From positions 1,054,001 to 1,118,000 of the forward strand of contig NZ_LMLC01000001.1 of NCBI RefSeq assembly GCF_001421805.1: DNA of 64,000 nt, in the 5' to 3' direction. This DNA is from Sphingomonas sp. Leaf34 (lineage in GTDB: Bacteria > Pseudomonadota > Alphaproteobacteria > Sphingomonadales > Sphingomonadaceae). Below are positions 25,269 through 34,216 of this stretch, piece by piece. Within the stretch, counting starts at the first letter, position 1. Each line of letters starts with the position of its first letter. The translations under genes and the position numbers were made by a program. The notes under the pieces were generated by a model that saw nothing but the letters and a program-made list of their open reading frames with translations, ran no database searches and was not told where the DNA came from.

Positions 25269-28200
25269 TCATCGCCGACCGCCGAACAGCGCGCGCGTCG
25301 CGCCACCGATCATGGTCTGGTCGAACTTCAGCCGCATCGTCACGTACGGCCCCTGCCGCGTGTAGCGGTCGTCATCGAAGTCGCGGTCGCGGTAGCCCGA
25401 CACGTTGTAGCCCGCGCTGATCCACGTGTTGGCCGCGGGCGATACGCCGACCGAGGGACCGCCGCTCCACGACCAGGCGCCGCGCGACCAGGCATGCTGC
25501 ACCGATCCGCTCACGCCGATGTCGAACCGCGTGCCGACATCTTGGCGCAGTTCGAACCCGGTGACGTCGATATACCCGTCATATTTGTCGTCGGCGAACC
25601 GCCCCGCGACGTATTTCGCGCCGTAATACACCGTCGCCTCGGTGCCGTGGCCGAGCCCTTCGGGGCCAGTGCGATAGTTCACCGCGAGGTTGTTGATGAT
25701 CCGCGACGTCACCTGATCGCCACCGCCATAGGCGGGTACGCCGAGCGCGTTGGAGTCGGTGAACCCCGCATCTGCGCTCTCATGCCGCAGCTCGAGCCGT
25801 TCGAGTAGCGACCAGCGGCTGTCGAGCGGCCGGAAGGCGAGCGCCAGATCGGCGGTGGCATAGGTCGCGACCGCGCCGGTCGTGTCGGTGATCGTGTACG
25901 CCTTGATGCTCGACGCGAGCGTCTTGCCCTGTCCCAAGGTGCGCAGGAAGTTGGTGGTGATCCCCCAGCGATCGCCGCTGTCGGCGTTGCGGTATTCGAG
26001 CCGCCCGTTCACCGACCAGCGCGCCTGGCGGTAGGTCGCCCCCAGCGTCACCGCGGCGTAGTCGCCGTTGGTCTGGTCCTGCCCGACATAGCCGCCCGAG
26101 GTGACCGGCTGGAACGCGTTGACCACCGCACCGTCGGGGATCTGGCCCTTCAGCGTGTTGCTCGCGTCGAGCGTCCCGTCGACGGTCCAGTTCTTGCCGA
26201 GCGGCACCGACTGGCTGAGGCCGTATTGCGCATAGGTCCGCGCGCCGTTTTCCCCGATCGCCTGCTGGTTGAGCGTGCTCATCAGCTTGGCGCCGGTCCA
26301 GGGCGCGACGTCGACGCCGAACTGCTTGGTATGCGCGACATAGCCGTCGCCATTGGCGATCTCATAGCCACCGATCAGGCGGATGCCGGGCTTGATCCGG
26401 TAGGCGAGCTGGATCTGGTGGCGGATCGGGAAGTCGACGCTGTCGCTGGCGCCACCCGGTGCGAACTGCGTCTGGCCGGACAGCGTCACCTTGTCGCCGA
26501 ACAGCAACTGCGTTCCGCCGAGCGTCAGCAGGCGGCTATCGCGATCCCTGCCATCCATGCCGCGATCGGATGCGTACTGCCCACCGACGAAGATCGTGCC
26601 CGTGTCGCGGCGATATTCGACGCGAACGTCGGCAGCGGTGCGCGTACCGGCACTGTCGAGCTGTTGCTGGTGCCATACCACTCCGGTCAGGCTGATCCGG
26701 TCGGTCAGCCGCAGCCGGCCGTCGAGACCGAATTTGCGCGTCCCCGCCTCGACCAGATTCTGCTGGCCGACACCGAAGGCGGTATCCTGCTGCCGGGCAT
26801 AAGCGAGCAGGTCGAGCTTCGTCCCGTGGTGATCGACCTCGGCGAGATAGGCGAGACCTTCGCCGAGCCCCGCCCGGCCGCCCTTGGCGATCTCGCCGCG
26901 CAATTCGGTGGTGGCGGTCACGCGCGCCTTGATATCCGCGCCGAGCACGGTGGCCTTGCCGACGGTCTCGTCGCGAATGACCGCGGCGCCGACCTCGACG
27001 CGTCCGTTCGCCAGCTTGGTCGCGACGCGCGCGGCGGCGGCGAGCTTGGCCGACCGGCCGCCCTCGACCTCATAGTCCGCGACGATGAACACCGGATTGA
27101 GGCTGCTGTCGCGGCTCAGGATCGGCTGGCGAAAGCGCACCGTGCCCATCGCCGTGTCGATGTCGTAATCGATGTGGCGCGTCAGCTGCGTGCTCGCAAG
27201 GATCAGCTCCGAACGGAACCGGTCGCGCGTCTCGAGCCGCAGCTTGTCGCTGTTCGGCACGATGTTGCGCCCCGCCAGACGGTATGGACCGCTCAGGCCG
27301 TTGCCCTGGATCTCGTCACGCGAATACAGCGTGTCGGTATGCGCCGCGAAGCCGGTCGCGCGAACCCGCTTGCCCTCATAGGCGGTCTTGATACCGTTGA
27401 GCGTGCGGTTGTAGCGGGTGAGCTGCGTGTCGGTGAAGCCGGTCTCGAAATCGCCGAACAGCGCGTAAAATTCGCGACGCTCGAGCCGCAGATACAGCTT
27501 CCGCCGGGTCGCCGCATCATAGCCCTGGCGCGAACCATCGCCGTACACGGTGTAATAGCGATCGGGATCGATCGTGCCGAGCAGCCCGCGCGCAGGATCG
27601 TATTTGCGGTCGCTGTCATACGCGATCGTCGCCAGCCACGACCCCTTGACGCGCCCCTTGGCGTAGAAGGCGAGCTGGCCATCGGTGATCACGCTGCCGC
27701 GCTGCGCGCGTGGCAGGCCCGACTGGCGCTTGCTTAGCATGTCGTAGCCGACCGAGCCCGCGCCGAAACCGACCACGACCCACTGCTTGGCGGCGGCGGC
27801 GAGCCAGGCGCGCACCTCGTTGCGGTGGATGACCTTGTCCTCGGTCAGCGCGACGACGACGTGGACCGCGCCGGCCTGCGTGGTCGGCTGGAGCGTGAGG
27901 AAGGCGAGCCCGTCGTCGCCGACCACCAGCGCGGTGGTGGCGGAGCGTTCGCGCCCGGCGAGGTGGCGACCCTGTTCGAGCTCGGCCTCGACCGCGGCGG
28001 TATAAGGCTGGTCGACGGTGAACGGCACCAGCGTACCCGCGCGGACCGGGCGCCCGGTCTTGTCGGTCACGCGGACCGCGATCAGCGGGCGGGTCAGCCC
28101 GTCGGCGACGAGCCGGCTGCTGGCGGCGTCGAACACCGCGCGGACGCCGGCGCCGGAATAATGGATCGTCCGGTCGAGGATCTTCACGACGCTCCCGTCG

Positions 28201-30284
28201 GCGGCGAGGACGCGCGCCTGGAGCCTGTTGTCACCGTCGACCAGCGGGATGCCGGTCCAGCGCGAGACTGCGATCTTCGTACCATCGCGCGCGTCGGTGC
28301 CGTCGAACGCGAGCGGTTCGACCTGCTTGCCGTTGATCGTCAGCGCGACGCGCTGGCCTGGCCCGTGCTTGACGACCGCCCGGACGATCGGCGCGCGCGG
28401 GTTGTGGTCGGCGAGGGGGAACAGCCAGTCGACCCCTTCTGTCTGCGCGCCCGCCAGCCAATCGCGGCTACCGGCAGCGGTCGCGTCGTCGAGGATCGCG
28501 ACGGGCAGGCCGGCGTCGGCGGCGGCGGTCTTGCCGGTCGGCTTGAGCTGGAAATCGACGCGTTTGAGCAGGCCTCCATCCCCCTCGACAAAGCGCGAGA
28601 TCGGGCTGTTCGCCTGGCGCGTATCGATGTCGCAGGCGACCGGCGCATGCGTCGCAGGGATGCTGGAGGTGTCGATCTGGACAACGTGCCGTCCGGCTCG
28701 GACCCCCTCGAAATGGTACAGCCCGTCGCGATCGGTAACGACGAAGGTGCCGTCTTCCATCAACAGCCGGATTCCAGCCACGCCCTTGCGCTTGTCGACC
28801 GGATCGCCACAATTGCCCTCGGTCACCCGGCCGATGATCGTCATCGCATCGGTGAACAGCAGCGGACGCAGCCGCACGGAGGCGGCAGCTTCGTTGCTGG
28901 TGATGGTGCCCTGCCCGGCGACCCGCGCGCGATTGAGTGCCTCACCGGTGGGTGCGCCCGGGGCGATGCTGACGACGTATTTCAGCTCGGTCGAGGCGCC
29001 CGCGGCAAGCACGGGGATGACGAAATCGAGATTGCGGCCATCGGACGACACGGTCGGCTCGTCCCCGCCCCGCGCGGAATTGCGTTCGTAGCGCAGGCCG
29101 CGCGGCAGCGTGTCGGCGACGTGCAGCCCGCGGGCAGGGACCGAGTCCCGGTTGGTGATGCGGAGCAGATACTGGACGAAATCACCCGGCGATGCCTCGC
29201 GCACCGAGGCGACTTTCGTGAGCAACAGCGTGCCCGCGCCGGGGCTGTCGAGCGGGATGTCGGCGGAGAAAGGCTCGGGCGTGGACAACGTCAGCGCGCC
29301 GCCGAAACTCGTATCGTTGAGGATGAAGCCGCGCCCCTGCCGGTCCTTCAGCGCGGCCAGCGTGGCGCGATCGACGGTGGACGGCGCGGTATAGGTTCCG
29401 GGCGGCGCGACCTTCAGGCGATACCGTCCCGGCGCGGTCAGCGGGAAGCGATATCGCCCAGCCTCGCCCGGATACACACGGCCGCTCGCGTCGGTCACGC
29501 TCTCGCCGGTGACGACCGTCGAAGGATAGCGGCTGACGCCGTCGTCGCCGAACACCGTGGCGGGCTGGCCAGTCTCGTCGACCAGCGACACGGTCGTGCC
29601 GTCGACCAGCGCGCCGGTCCGCGAATCGAACGTGTAGCCGGCCGGATCGATCAGCAGCGACGCCATCGAGGCGAGGCTGTAGCCGTCCTCGGCGAACCCC
29701 AGCTTGATCGTCGCGCCGCGCAGGTTGCGGATGTCGCACGCGGCGAGTTCGGGGTGCTTGCCGGTTGCGCTGGCGGGGATGCCACCGGCGAAGATGCCGC
29801 TGTCGACCGCGGTTTCGGTCAGTGTCAGCGTCGTGTGAAGGGTGCCGACATCGACGGCGATGGCCGACGTCTCGCGCACCGCCGGATCATGATTGCCGGC
29901 CTGGTTGTCGAGCACCAGGATCATGTCGGCATAGATGTCGATCGCCGCGACCCAAGGCGATGCGGCATAGGTCGCGGCATCGATCGGCGCAGGCGTGAAC
30001 AGGAAGCTGGGGGTGGTCTGGCATGTGGCGCCGGTCATCGCGTAATTGGGCGGCGGCAGACGAAAGGTGAGCGTCGTCGGACGCTTCGCCCGGTTTACGT
30101 CGAGCACGACCGTGTTGGACGGGATCGCCCGTACCCCCGACGCGCTGCCCGCGTCGTCGAACGACAGCGTCGCAGTATTCTGGACCCGCGTCTGGGCGGC
30201 CGCCGGCGCAATGCCGATGACGAGCCCGAGCATCAGCGTCAGGAGCAAGGCGCACAGGCGCAAGAGGCGGCGGAATCTGGGCAT
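25269..30284 (-). CDS. Giant exported DUF11 protein with predicted C-terminal outer-membrane barrel
   Basis: A 1671-residue protein. The signal peptide ends APAAA at residue 30. Next comes a short module, TRVQNTATLSFDDAGS to SNTVVLDVNRA, shared with two upstream gene products. About residues 350-470 form a DUF11-type domain (SPGDFVQYLLRITNRDSVPA, VADTLPRGLRYERNSA). About 478-545 form a carboxypeptidase-regulatory/SdrD-B-like fold (IIGRVTEGNCGDPVDKRKGV, DRDGLYHFEGVRAGRHVVQI). From about residue 830 to the end the sequence alternates aromatic and polar strands (REFYALFGDFETGF, RHIDYDIDTAMGTVRFRQPI), as expected for a large barrel, ending YVTMRLKFDQT. No TonB box or plug domain is seen. Export of the neighbouring DUF11 proteins is a hypothesis only. 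Confidence 0.8.
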   Translation of the reverse strand: MPRFRRLLRLCALLLTLMLGLVIGIAPAAAQTRVQNTATLSFDDAGSASGVRAIPSNTVVLDVNRAKRPTTLTFRLPPPNYAMTGATCQTTPSFLFTPAPIDAATYAASPWVAAIDIYADMILVLDNQAGNHDPAVRETSAIAVDVGTLHTTLTLTETAVDSGIFAGGIPASATGKHPELAACDIRNLRGATIKLGFAEDGYSLASMASLLIDPAGYTFDSRTGALVDGTTVSLVDETGQPATVFGDDGVSRYPSTVVTGESVTDASGRVYPGEAGRYRFPLTAPGRYRLKVAPPGTYTAPSTVDRATLAALKDRQGRGFILNDTSFGGALTLSTPEPFSADIPLDSPGAGTLLLTKVASVREASPGDFVQYLLRITNRDSVPARGLHVADTLPRGLRYERNSARGGDEPTVSSDGRNLDFVIPVLAAGASTELKYVVSIAPGAPTGEALNRARVAGQGTITSNEAAASVRLRPLLFTDAMTIIGRVTEGNCGDPVDKRKGVAGIRLLMEDGTFVVTDRDGLYHFEGVRAGRHVVQIDTSSIPATHAPVACDIDTRQANSPISRFVEGDGGLLKRVDFQLKPTGKTAAADAGLPVAILDDATAAGSRDWLAGAQTEGVDWLFPLADHNPRAPIVRAVVKHGPGQRVALTINGKQVEPLAFDGTDARDGTKIAVSRWTGIPLVDGDNRLQARVLAADGSVVKILDRTIHYSGAGVRAVFDAASSRLVADGLTRPLIAVRVTDKTGRPVRAGTLVPFTVDQPYTAAVEAELEQGRHLAGRERSATTALVVGDDGLAFLTLQPTTQAGAVHVVVALTEDKVIHRNEVRAWLAAAAKQWVVVGFGAGSVGYDMLSKRQSGLPRAQRGSVITDGQLAFYAKGRVKGSWLATIAYDSDRKYDPARGLLGTIDPDRYYTVYGDGSRQGYDAATRRKLYLRLERREFYALFGDFETGFTDTQLTRYNRTLNGIKTAYEGKRVRATGFAAHTDTLYSRDEIQGNGLSGPYRLAGRNIVPNSDKLRLETRDRFRSELILASTQLTRHIDYDIDTAMGTVRFRQPILSRDSSLNPVFIVADYEVEGGRSAKLAAAARVATKLANGRVEVGAAVIRDETVGKATVLGADIKARVTATTELRGEIAKGGRAGLGEGLAYLAEVDHHGTKLDLLAYARQQDTAFGVGQQNLVEAGTRKFGLDGRLRLTDRISLTGVVWHQQQLDSAGTRTAADVRVEYRRDTGTIFVGGQYASDRGMDGRDRDSRLLTLGGTQLLFGDKVTLSGQTQFAPGGASDSVDFPIRHQIQLAYRIKPGIRLIGGYEIANGDGYVAHTKQFGVDVAPWTGAKLMSTLNQQAIGENGARTYAQYGLSQSVPLGKNWTVDGTLDASNTLKGQIPDGAVVNAFQPVTSGGYVGQDQTNGDYAAVTLGATYRQARWSVNGRLEYRNADSGDRWGITTNFLRTLGQGKTLASSIKAYTITDTTGAVATYATADLALAFRPLDSRWSLLERLELRHESADAGFTDSNALGVPAYGGGDQVTSRIINNLAVNYRTGPEGLGHGTEATVYYGAKYVAGRFADDKYDGYIDVTGFELRQDVGTRFDIGVSGSVQHAWSRGAWSWSGGPSVGVSPAANTWISAGYNVSGYRDRDFDDDRYTRQGPYVTMRLKFDQTMIGGATRALFGGRR

Positions 30285-30296
30285 CAGGGGTCCGCT

Positions 30297-30325
30297 CCCG
30301 GCACGCGTCGCTCACGCGTGCCGGG
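30297..30325. promoter_or_regulatory. Inter-cistronic hairpin in the DUF11 operon
   Basis: CCCGGCACGCGT pairs perfectly with ACGCGTGCCGGG around the loop CGCTC: a 12-bp stem between the 376-residue gene and the giant gene. There is no T-tract on the transcribed side, so mRNA stabilisation or partial termination is likelier than a full terminator. Confidence 0.75.
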
Positions 30326-30357
30326 ATTGGCCTTTCCTTTCGGGTGTGAGGGTGGGT

Positions 30358-31488
30358 CTAGTTGATCGTCACGCGGAAGCTGGCGGCGACCGACGTGCTG
30401 CCGAGCAGCGTCGGGATCGTCGCCGTCACCTTCTTCGTCGAGGGATCGTACGAGCCGGTGAAGTTCGTGCCGAGGATCGCGGTCCCATTGTCGTTGGCGA
30501 TGAAGCCGGCCACCGTGCAAATCGGTGCGATGCCGGGCACGCCGATGACGATCGAGCCCGCCTGATACGTCGTATTCGCCGGGATGATGTCGGTCAGGTT
30601 GACGTTGTTCGCTGGCGTCAGCGCCGTCGCATTGGTGACGATCAGGCAATATTGCACGACCGCACCGGGGATCGCCTTGGGCGTGACGAGCCCCGAAACC
30701 GGATCCGAGATCACGATTTGCGACTTGTTCACGCTGAGCGCGACGTTGCGCGTGGTGATCTCATAGCCGAGCGACGCCCGGCCCTGACCATTATTGGCGA
30801 AGTCGAGACCGAGGCCATCGGAGTCGTTGTCGGCGAACACGATATCGACGACGTTGTCGTCGTTCAGCGCGACGCTGGCGGCCAGCGGTGCGCCCTGCGC
30901 CGCACCATCGCCCCCGGCGGCGACCTGCGTGATGAGGGTGATGCCGGCGAGCGACGCGGCCTGATCGTTCGGGATGTCCGCGACGATGAACACGACGGCC
31001 GACTGATCGGCGGGCAGTTCGTTGATGTACGTCGCGGTATCGGCGCCTGCGTCATAGGTGCCGTTGCCGTTCGAATCGACATAGATCTTGACGTTGGTCA
31101 CTTCGAAATTGTCACCGGCAAACAGGTTCTGGATCGGCAACTGGCTGGCCGACAACAGGAAGTCCTGCGTACCGTTGGTGTTGTTGGTCACCTTGAACGT
31201 CGTCACCGCCGCGGTCTGGCCGATCGCGACCTGCGTGTTGGCGGGCTGGTTGGTGGTGACGGTCAGGTTGACCTTGCGGTCGACCACGAAGCTGGTCGTG
31301 TTCGACGTGGCCGACTGCTGGACGCCGTTGACCGAATAGCTGGCCTGCGCGGTGTTGGTGACGGCCGTGCCCGCCGCTGTGCCGGCTGGCCCTGGCGCCT
31401 GCGCGCTCGCCGTATTGGTCGCGATACCAAGCGACACGACCGCGGCCGTACCGGCCATCAGCGTGCGGATTACCCCTTTTGCGTACAT
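30358..31488 (-). CDS. Exported DUF11-type protein, 376 residues
   Basis: The signal peptide runs to about residue 29 (TNTASA). The mature protein opens with the shared module GTAVTNTAQASYSVNGVQ to TSNTTSFVVDRK. A middle domain (about 85-245) holds acidic loops VDSNGNGTYDAGAD (137-150) and DNDSDGLGLD (220-229) that look like calcium sites. A C-terminal DUF11-type domain (about 250-376) contains PGAVVQYCLIVTNATALTPA and LTDIIPANTTYQAGS. The only two mature cysteines, 281 and 324, could form a disulfide. It is rich in Asn and Thr. The hairpin directly downstream suggests it may be the most abundant product of the operon. Confidence 0.82.
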   Translation of the reverse strand: MYAKGVIRTLMAGTAAVVSLGIATNTASAQAPGPAGTAAGTAVTNTAQASYSVNGVQQSATSNTTSFVVDRKVNLTVTTNQPANTQVAIGQTAAVTTFKVTNNTNGTQDFLLSASQLPIQNLFAGDNFEVTNVKIYVDSNGNGTYDAGADTATYINELPADQSAVVFIVADIPNDQAASLAGITLITQVAAGGDGAAQGAPLAASVALNDDNVVDIVFADNDSDGLGLDFANNGQGRASLGYEITTRNVALSVNKSQIVISDPVSGLVTPKAIPGAVVQYCLIVTNATALTPANNVNLTDIIPANTTYQAGSIVIGVPGIAPICTVAGFIANDNGTAILGTNFTGSYDPSTKKVTATIPTLLGSTSVAASFRVTIN

Positions 31489-31541
31489 TTCGAATTATTC
31501 CTTCTCTGTGGATTGCGAGGACTGAGTCGACGAAGGCGCCC

Positions 31542-32045
31542 TCATTTCAGGACGGCCTGGAACGCGAACTGACCTTGCGAACCGGCCGCCAACGGGCTTG
31601 CGAGGCGCCACCGGACGCTGGTGACATCGTTGGGGTTCGCCGCGCGCGTGCTGCCGTCGAGGCTGCGGACGCGCAGGGTGGCGAGCGAACCGAAAGTCTT
31701 GCCGTCGACCGACACGTCGGGCGCGGGCGAACCGGGGCTGGCAGACCGATAGGCGATCTGGCGCGGCAGCGGGTTGTCGAGCACCACGTTGCTGAGGGGC
31801 TGCGGACCCGTGTTGCGATAGGCGAGGACGAAGATGACCTTGTCGCCCGGCGTCACCTTCGATGGCTTGACCAGCGCGATCCGCGTGGTGCCATCGGCGG
31901 CGGCACTACGGCTCTCGACGAGGATGCTGCTGGTGACCTGCAACGGGCCTGCCGCAGCGGCGACCAGCGCTGCGGGGGTGGCGGCGGCAGTGGCCGCCAG
32001 GACGGCGGCAATCATCGGACGCGTGATCATGGCTATGCTCCTCAT
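31542..32045 (-). CDS. Exported single-domain DUF11-like protein, 167 residues
   Basis: The signal sequence (AAVLAATAAATPAALVAAAA) is followed by one Ig-like DUF11-type domain: TPGDKVIFVLAYRNTGPQPL, NVVLDNPLPRQIAYRSASPG, and a final LAAGSQGQFAFQAVLK strand. Start ATG 32045 overlaps the upstream gene by four bases; a second ATG at 32030 is possible. It lacks the shared N-terminal module of its neighbours. A periplasmic or surface location is inferred from the signal peptide; the function is unknown. Confidence 0.8.
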   Translation of the reverse strand: MRSIAMITRPMIAAVLAATAAATPAALVAAAAGPLQVTSSILVESRSAAADGTTRIALVKPSKVTPGDKVIFVLAYRNTGPQPLSNVVLDNPLPRQIAYRSASPGSPAPDVSVDGKTFGSLATLRVRSLDGSTRAANPNDVTSVRWRLASPLAAGSQGQFAFQAVLK

Positions 32046-33064
32046 TGGATCTTGGTCTTGAACTGGACGGTGTGGACGGCGGCGGCGGCGACCTGGCCGA
32101 GCGCGACGGCGATAGCGGGCCCCTGGGCGCTGCTCCCCTGCACGCCGGTCGCGTCGAAGCGGCCCGCGTCACCGTCCTGCGCGTCGCTCAGCGGCGCGCC
32201 ATCGAGCGTCAGGCTCCCCGCCACGAAGACGGTGCCCGCAGGAATCGGATCGACGATCCGCGCGCCGGTCACGGCGTCGGCAAAGCGCGCCTCGAGCGTG
32301 TAGGTGATCACCGAATCGCGGACCGCGGACTGCGATCCGTCGGCGGCGCGCACCGACTGTGTCTTGAACAGCGTCGGGCCGGCACTTGCAGTCGTCAGCG
32401 GCACGACGACGCTGGCCGCCGCGCCGGTCGGTCCGACCACCGCATCGCCGCCATCGTCGCCACGTCCTGCATACCCGCTGCCCGGTGCTCCCGAGCCCGT
32501 CGTCGACCGTGCCGTGATCGTGAGCGTCGCCGCCGCGCCACCGGCTGGCGCAGGATCGCCGGACGTCACGAGCACCGCGAACAGCTTGATCGACTGTCCC
32601 GGCGTGAGGACGGGCGTCAGCGCGTTGACCGGCGTCAAATCCTTGGTCGGATCATAGAGCCCGTCGCCATCGGCATCGACGACCAGGGCCTTCAGCGTGA
32701 CTGCACCCGGAATCACGCTGGCCGCGATCGCGAAGGATTCTGCGCCGTTGTTGCGGTTGGTCAGCGTCAGCGGAACGATCGTGGGCCGCGGCATCACCAC
32801 GATCGCGCCCTGCCCGTCCCGCACGAGCGCGACGTCGAGGCGTTCGGCAACGATCAGCGTCACCGTGTTCGATGCGATCGCCTGCGTCTCGCCGACCGCA
32901 TCATAGCGGAGCGCGGCCGTATTGACGATCGGCGTCCCGGCAGGCGTTTCCGCCACGGCCGGCTCCGACAGCAGCATCGCGACCGCGGCAACCAGGCCAC
33001 ACGCAACTCCGCCGTGGCATGTCAGCCGACTTGCACTGCAATTCAAGGAAATGCCCCGACCCAA
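32042..33064 (-). CDS. Exported DUF11-type protein, 340 residues, first gene of the operon
   Basis: A paralogue of the 376-residue protein. The signal peptide ends near PAVA (residue 38). The shared module GTPIVNTAALRYDAVGET to SNTVTLIVAERL follows, then a domain with NRNNGAESFAIAASVIPGAV and the acidic loop DADGDGLYDPTKD (130-142). A C-terminal DUF11-like domain has RDSVITYTLEARFADAVTGA and DPIPAGTVFVAGSL. The start is probably TTG 33064, with GGGGG five bases upstream; TTG 33046 is also possible. It overlaps the 167-residue gene by four bases. Confidence 0.8.
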   Translation of the reverse strand: MGRGISLNCSASRLTCHGGVACGLVAAVAMLLSEPAVAETPAGTPIVNTAALRYDAVGETQAIASNTVTLIVAERLDVALVRDGQGAIVVMPRPTIVPLTLTNRNNGAESFAIAASVIPGAVTLKALVVDADGDGLYDPTKDLTPVNALTPVLTPGQSIKLFAVLVTSGDPAPAGGAAATLTITARSTTGSGAPGSGYAGRGDDGGDAVVGPTGAAASVVVPLTTASAGPTLFKTQSVRAADGSQSAVRDSVITYTLEARFADAVTGARIVDPIPAGTVFVAGSLTLDGAPLSDAQDGDAGRFDATGVQGSSAQGPAIAVALGQVAAAAVHTVQFKTKIQ

Positions 33065-33309
33065 TTCGACCCCCGTCCTTCGACGACGACCAGATCGGGC
33101 ACTTCAGCTTAATCAAATACTACAAAGTCGTATCGGCCTGTTATTCCGTGAAATATTCGTTCTTCCCTACAAGATCGGTTATGAAGATCATCTTGGCCTT
33201 TATTGAATAGAACCGACATTTATCGCAAAATGGTTGTATGCATCGATAACCTATGCGTGTCCGCCCCTCATCGCGTGAAGGGTTGCAGAGCCTTTCCGGT
33301 TCACCCTGA
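33065..33309. other. AT-rich leader of the DUF11 operon
   Basis: The gap between the MarR-like gene and the first DUF11 gene is clearly less GC-rich than its surroundings. A 7-bp hairpin (CCCCTCA 33264-33270 with TGAAGGG 33276-33282, loop TCGCG) lies just after the regulator's stop. Several TATTC/TAAT-like boxes are present, but no -35/-10 pair with proper spacing stands out. It probably holds the operon promoter. Confidence 0.5.
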
Positions 33310-33771
33310 TCAGCGGCGCAATAGTCCACGCAAATAGGCGCGCATCGCCTGGTCACCCGCATGGCTGAGCGAAATCTCGACGCGTCGGCGATCGGCCGGA
33401 TCGATCACCCGATCGATCAGCTTGAGCTTGTGGAGATGTTCGATCCACCGCTGCGAGGTCGTGACGGGGGCGTCGGACATGCTCACCAAGGCCTTGATGT
33501 TCATCGGCTGGCGATCGTCGCGCGAGACGAACAGCGCGAGCAGCATGTCCCAGGCGGGCTCGTGGAACAGTTCGGCAGGCAGGAATTGTCGCCGCATCCG
33601 CCGGTCCGAAAGCACCGCTTCGGCACGGGCAATAAGCGCCGCTTCGCTCGGTTCATCGCCGGTCGGCTCGGGATCGGCAGCATGGGCCACGCGACCGTTG
33701 AACTCCTCAGCAACCGCCGACAATTTGGCGGTGAGATCCTTGATCAAATCGACGACCGACTCGTTCTTCAC
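33310..33771 (-). CDS. MarR-like winged-helix regulator
   Basis: A 153-residue protein from GTG 33771, with GGGGAG six bases upstream. The N-terminal third is acidic and helical. The winged helix spans about 75-150: FHEPAWDMLLALFVSRDDRQ, the recognition-helix region SDAPVTTSQRWIEHLHKLKL, and the wing IDRVIDPADRRRVEISLSHAG with the D-x-R-D/R-x-R/V pattern of MarR proteins. It lies upstream of, and in the same direction as, the DUF11 operon and is a candidate local regulator, but no operator is evident. Confidence 0.82.
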   Translation of the reverse strand: MKNESVVDLIKDLTAKLSAVAEEFNGRVAHAADPEPTGDEPSEAALIARAEAVLSDRRMRRQFLPAELFHEPAWDMLLALFVSRDDRQPMNIKALVSMSDAPVTTSQRWIEHLHKLKLIDRVIDPADRRRVEISLSHAGDQAMRAYLRGLLRR

Positions 33772-34216
33772 TAAAGGCTCCCCTTTTGCCCATTTTCAAC
33801 GCAGCATTCGCTCCGCCGATCCCTCGATCCCTCGATCCCTATGGTCCTCTCCAGCACCGCGAGGCCGTTCATGTCGGACATGATCGAGATCCCTCGGCCC
33901 GTGAAACACCTGGATACGTTGGCAAAATGGTGCGCTGGATTTGCGCCGCTTGTCGACAGCTTGCGTGCGATTTAGCCAATGTATCCTGATATTTTTCCAA
34001 AATGGCGCGATTCACACCGCATTTGGCACCGATTACACGTCGATCCCGCTGGTATTCTGGGCCCTATATTAACCATTATGATTTCAATTGTCTTGATATG
34101 AGGCAATGCTGACGCTGTTTGCCGACCAATACTATGGTATACTTTCCTGTCGGCGCCGTATTGCAGCGCGGAACACGCCACTGGTGGGGTGGCGTCAGGA
34201 TGCAAAGGATCAAACG
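33772..34216. other. AT-rich intergenic region between divergent genes
   Basis: 445 bp without a convincing gene and visibly less GC-rich than the rest of the window. TCCCTCGATCCCTCGATCCC at 33820-33839 is a small direct repeat (CTCGATCC twice). TATACT at 34138-34143 would suit a -10 box for the 53-residue gene, with only a weak CTGTTT at -35 (34115-34120, 17 bp away). Otherwise I see nothing recognisable. Confidence 0.5.

Noticed and set aside
27825-30365. Open frame of 846 codons on the plus strand opposite the giant DUF11 gene
   Set aside because: Arginine- and aspartate-rich translation typical of the antisense of GC-rich genes; the minus strand encodes recognisable domains and a signal peptide.
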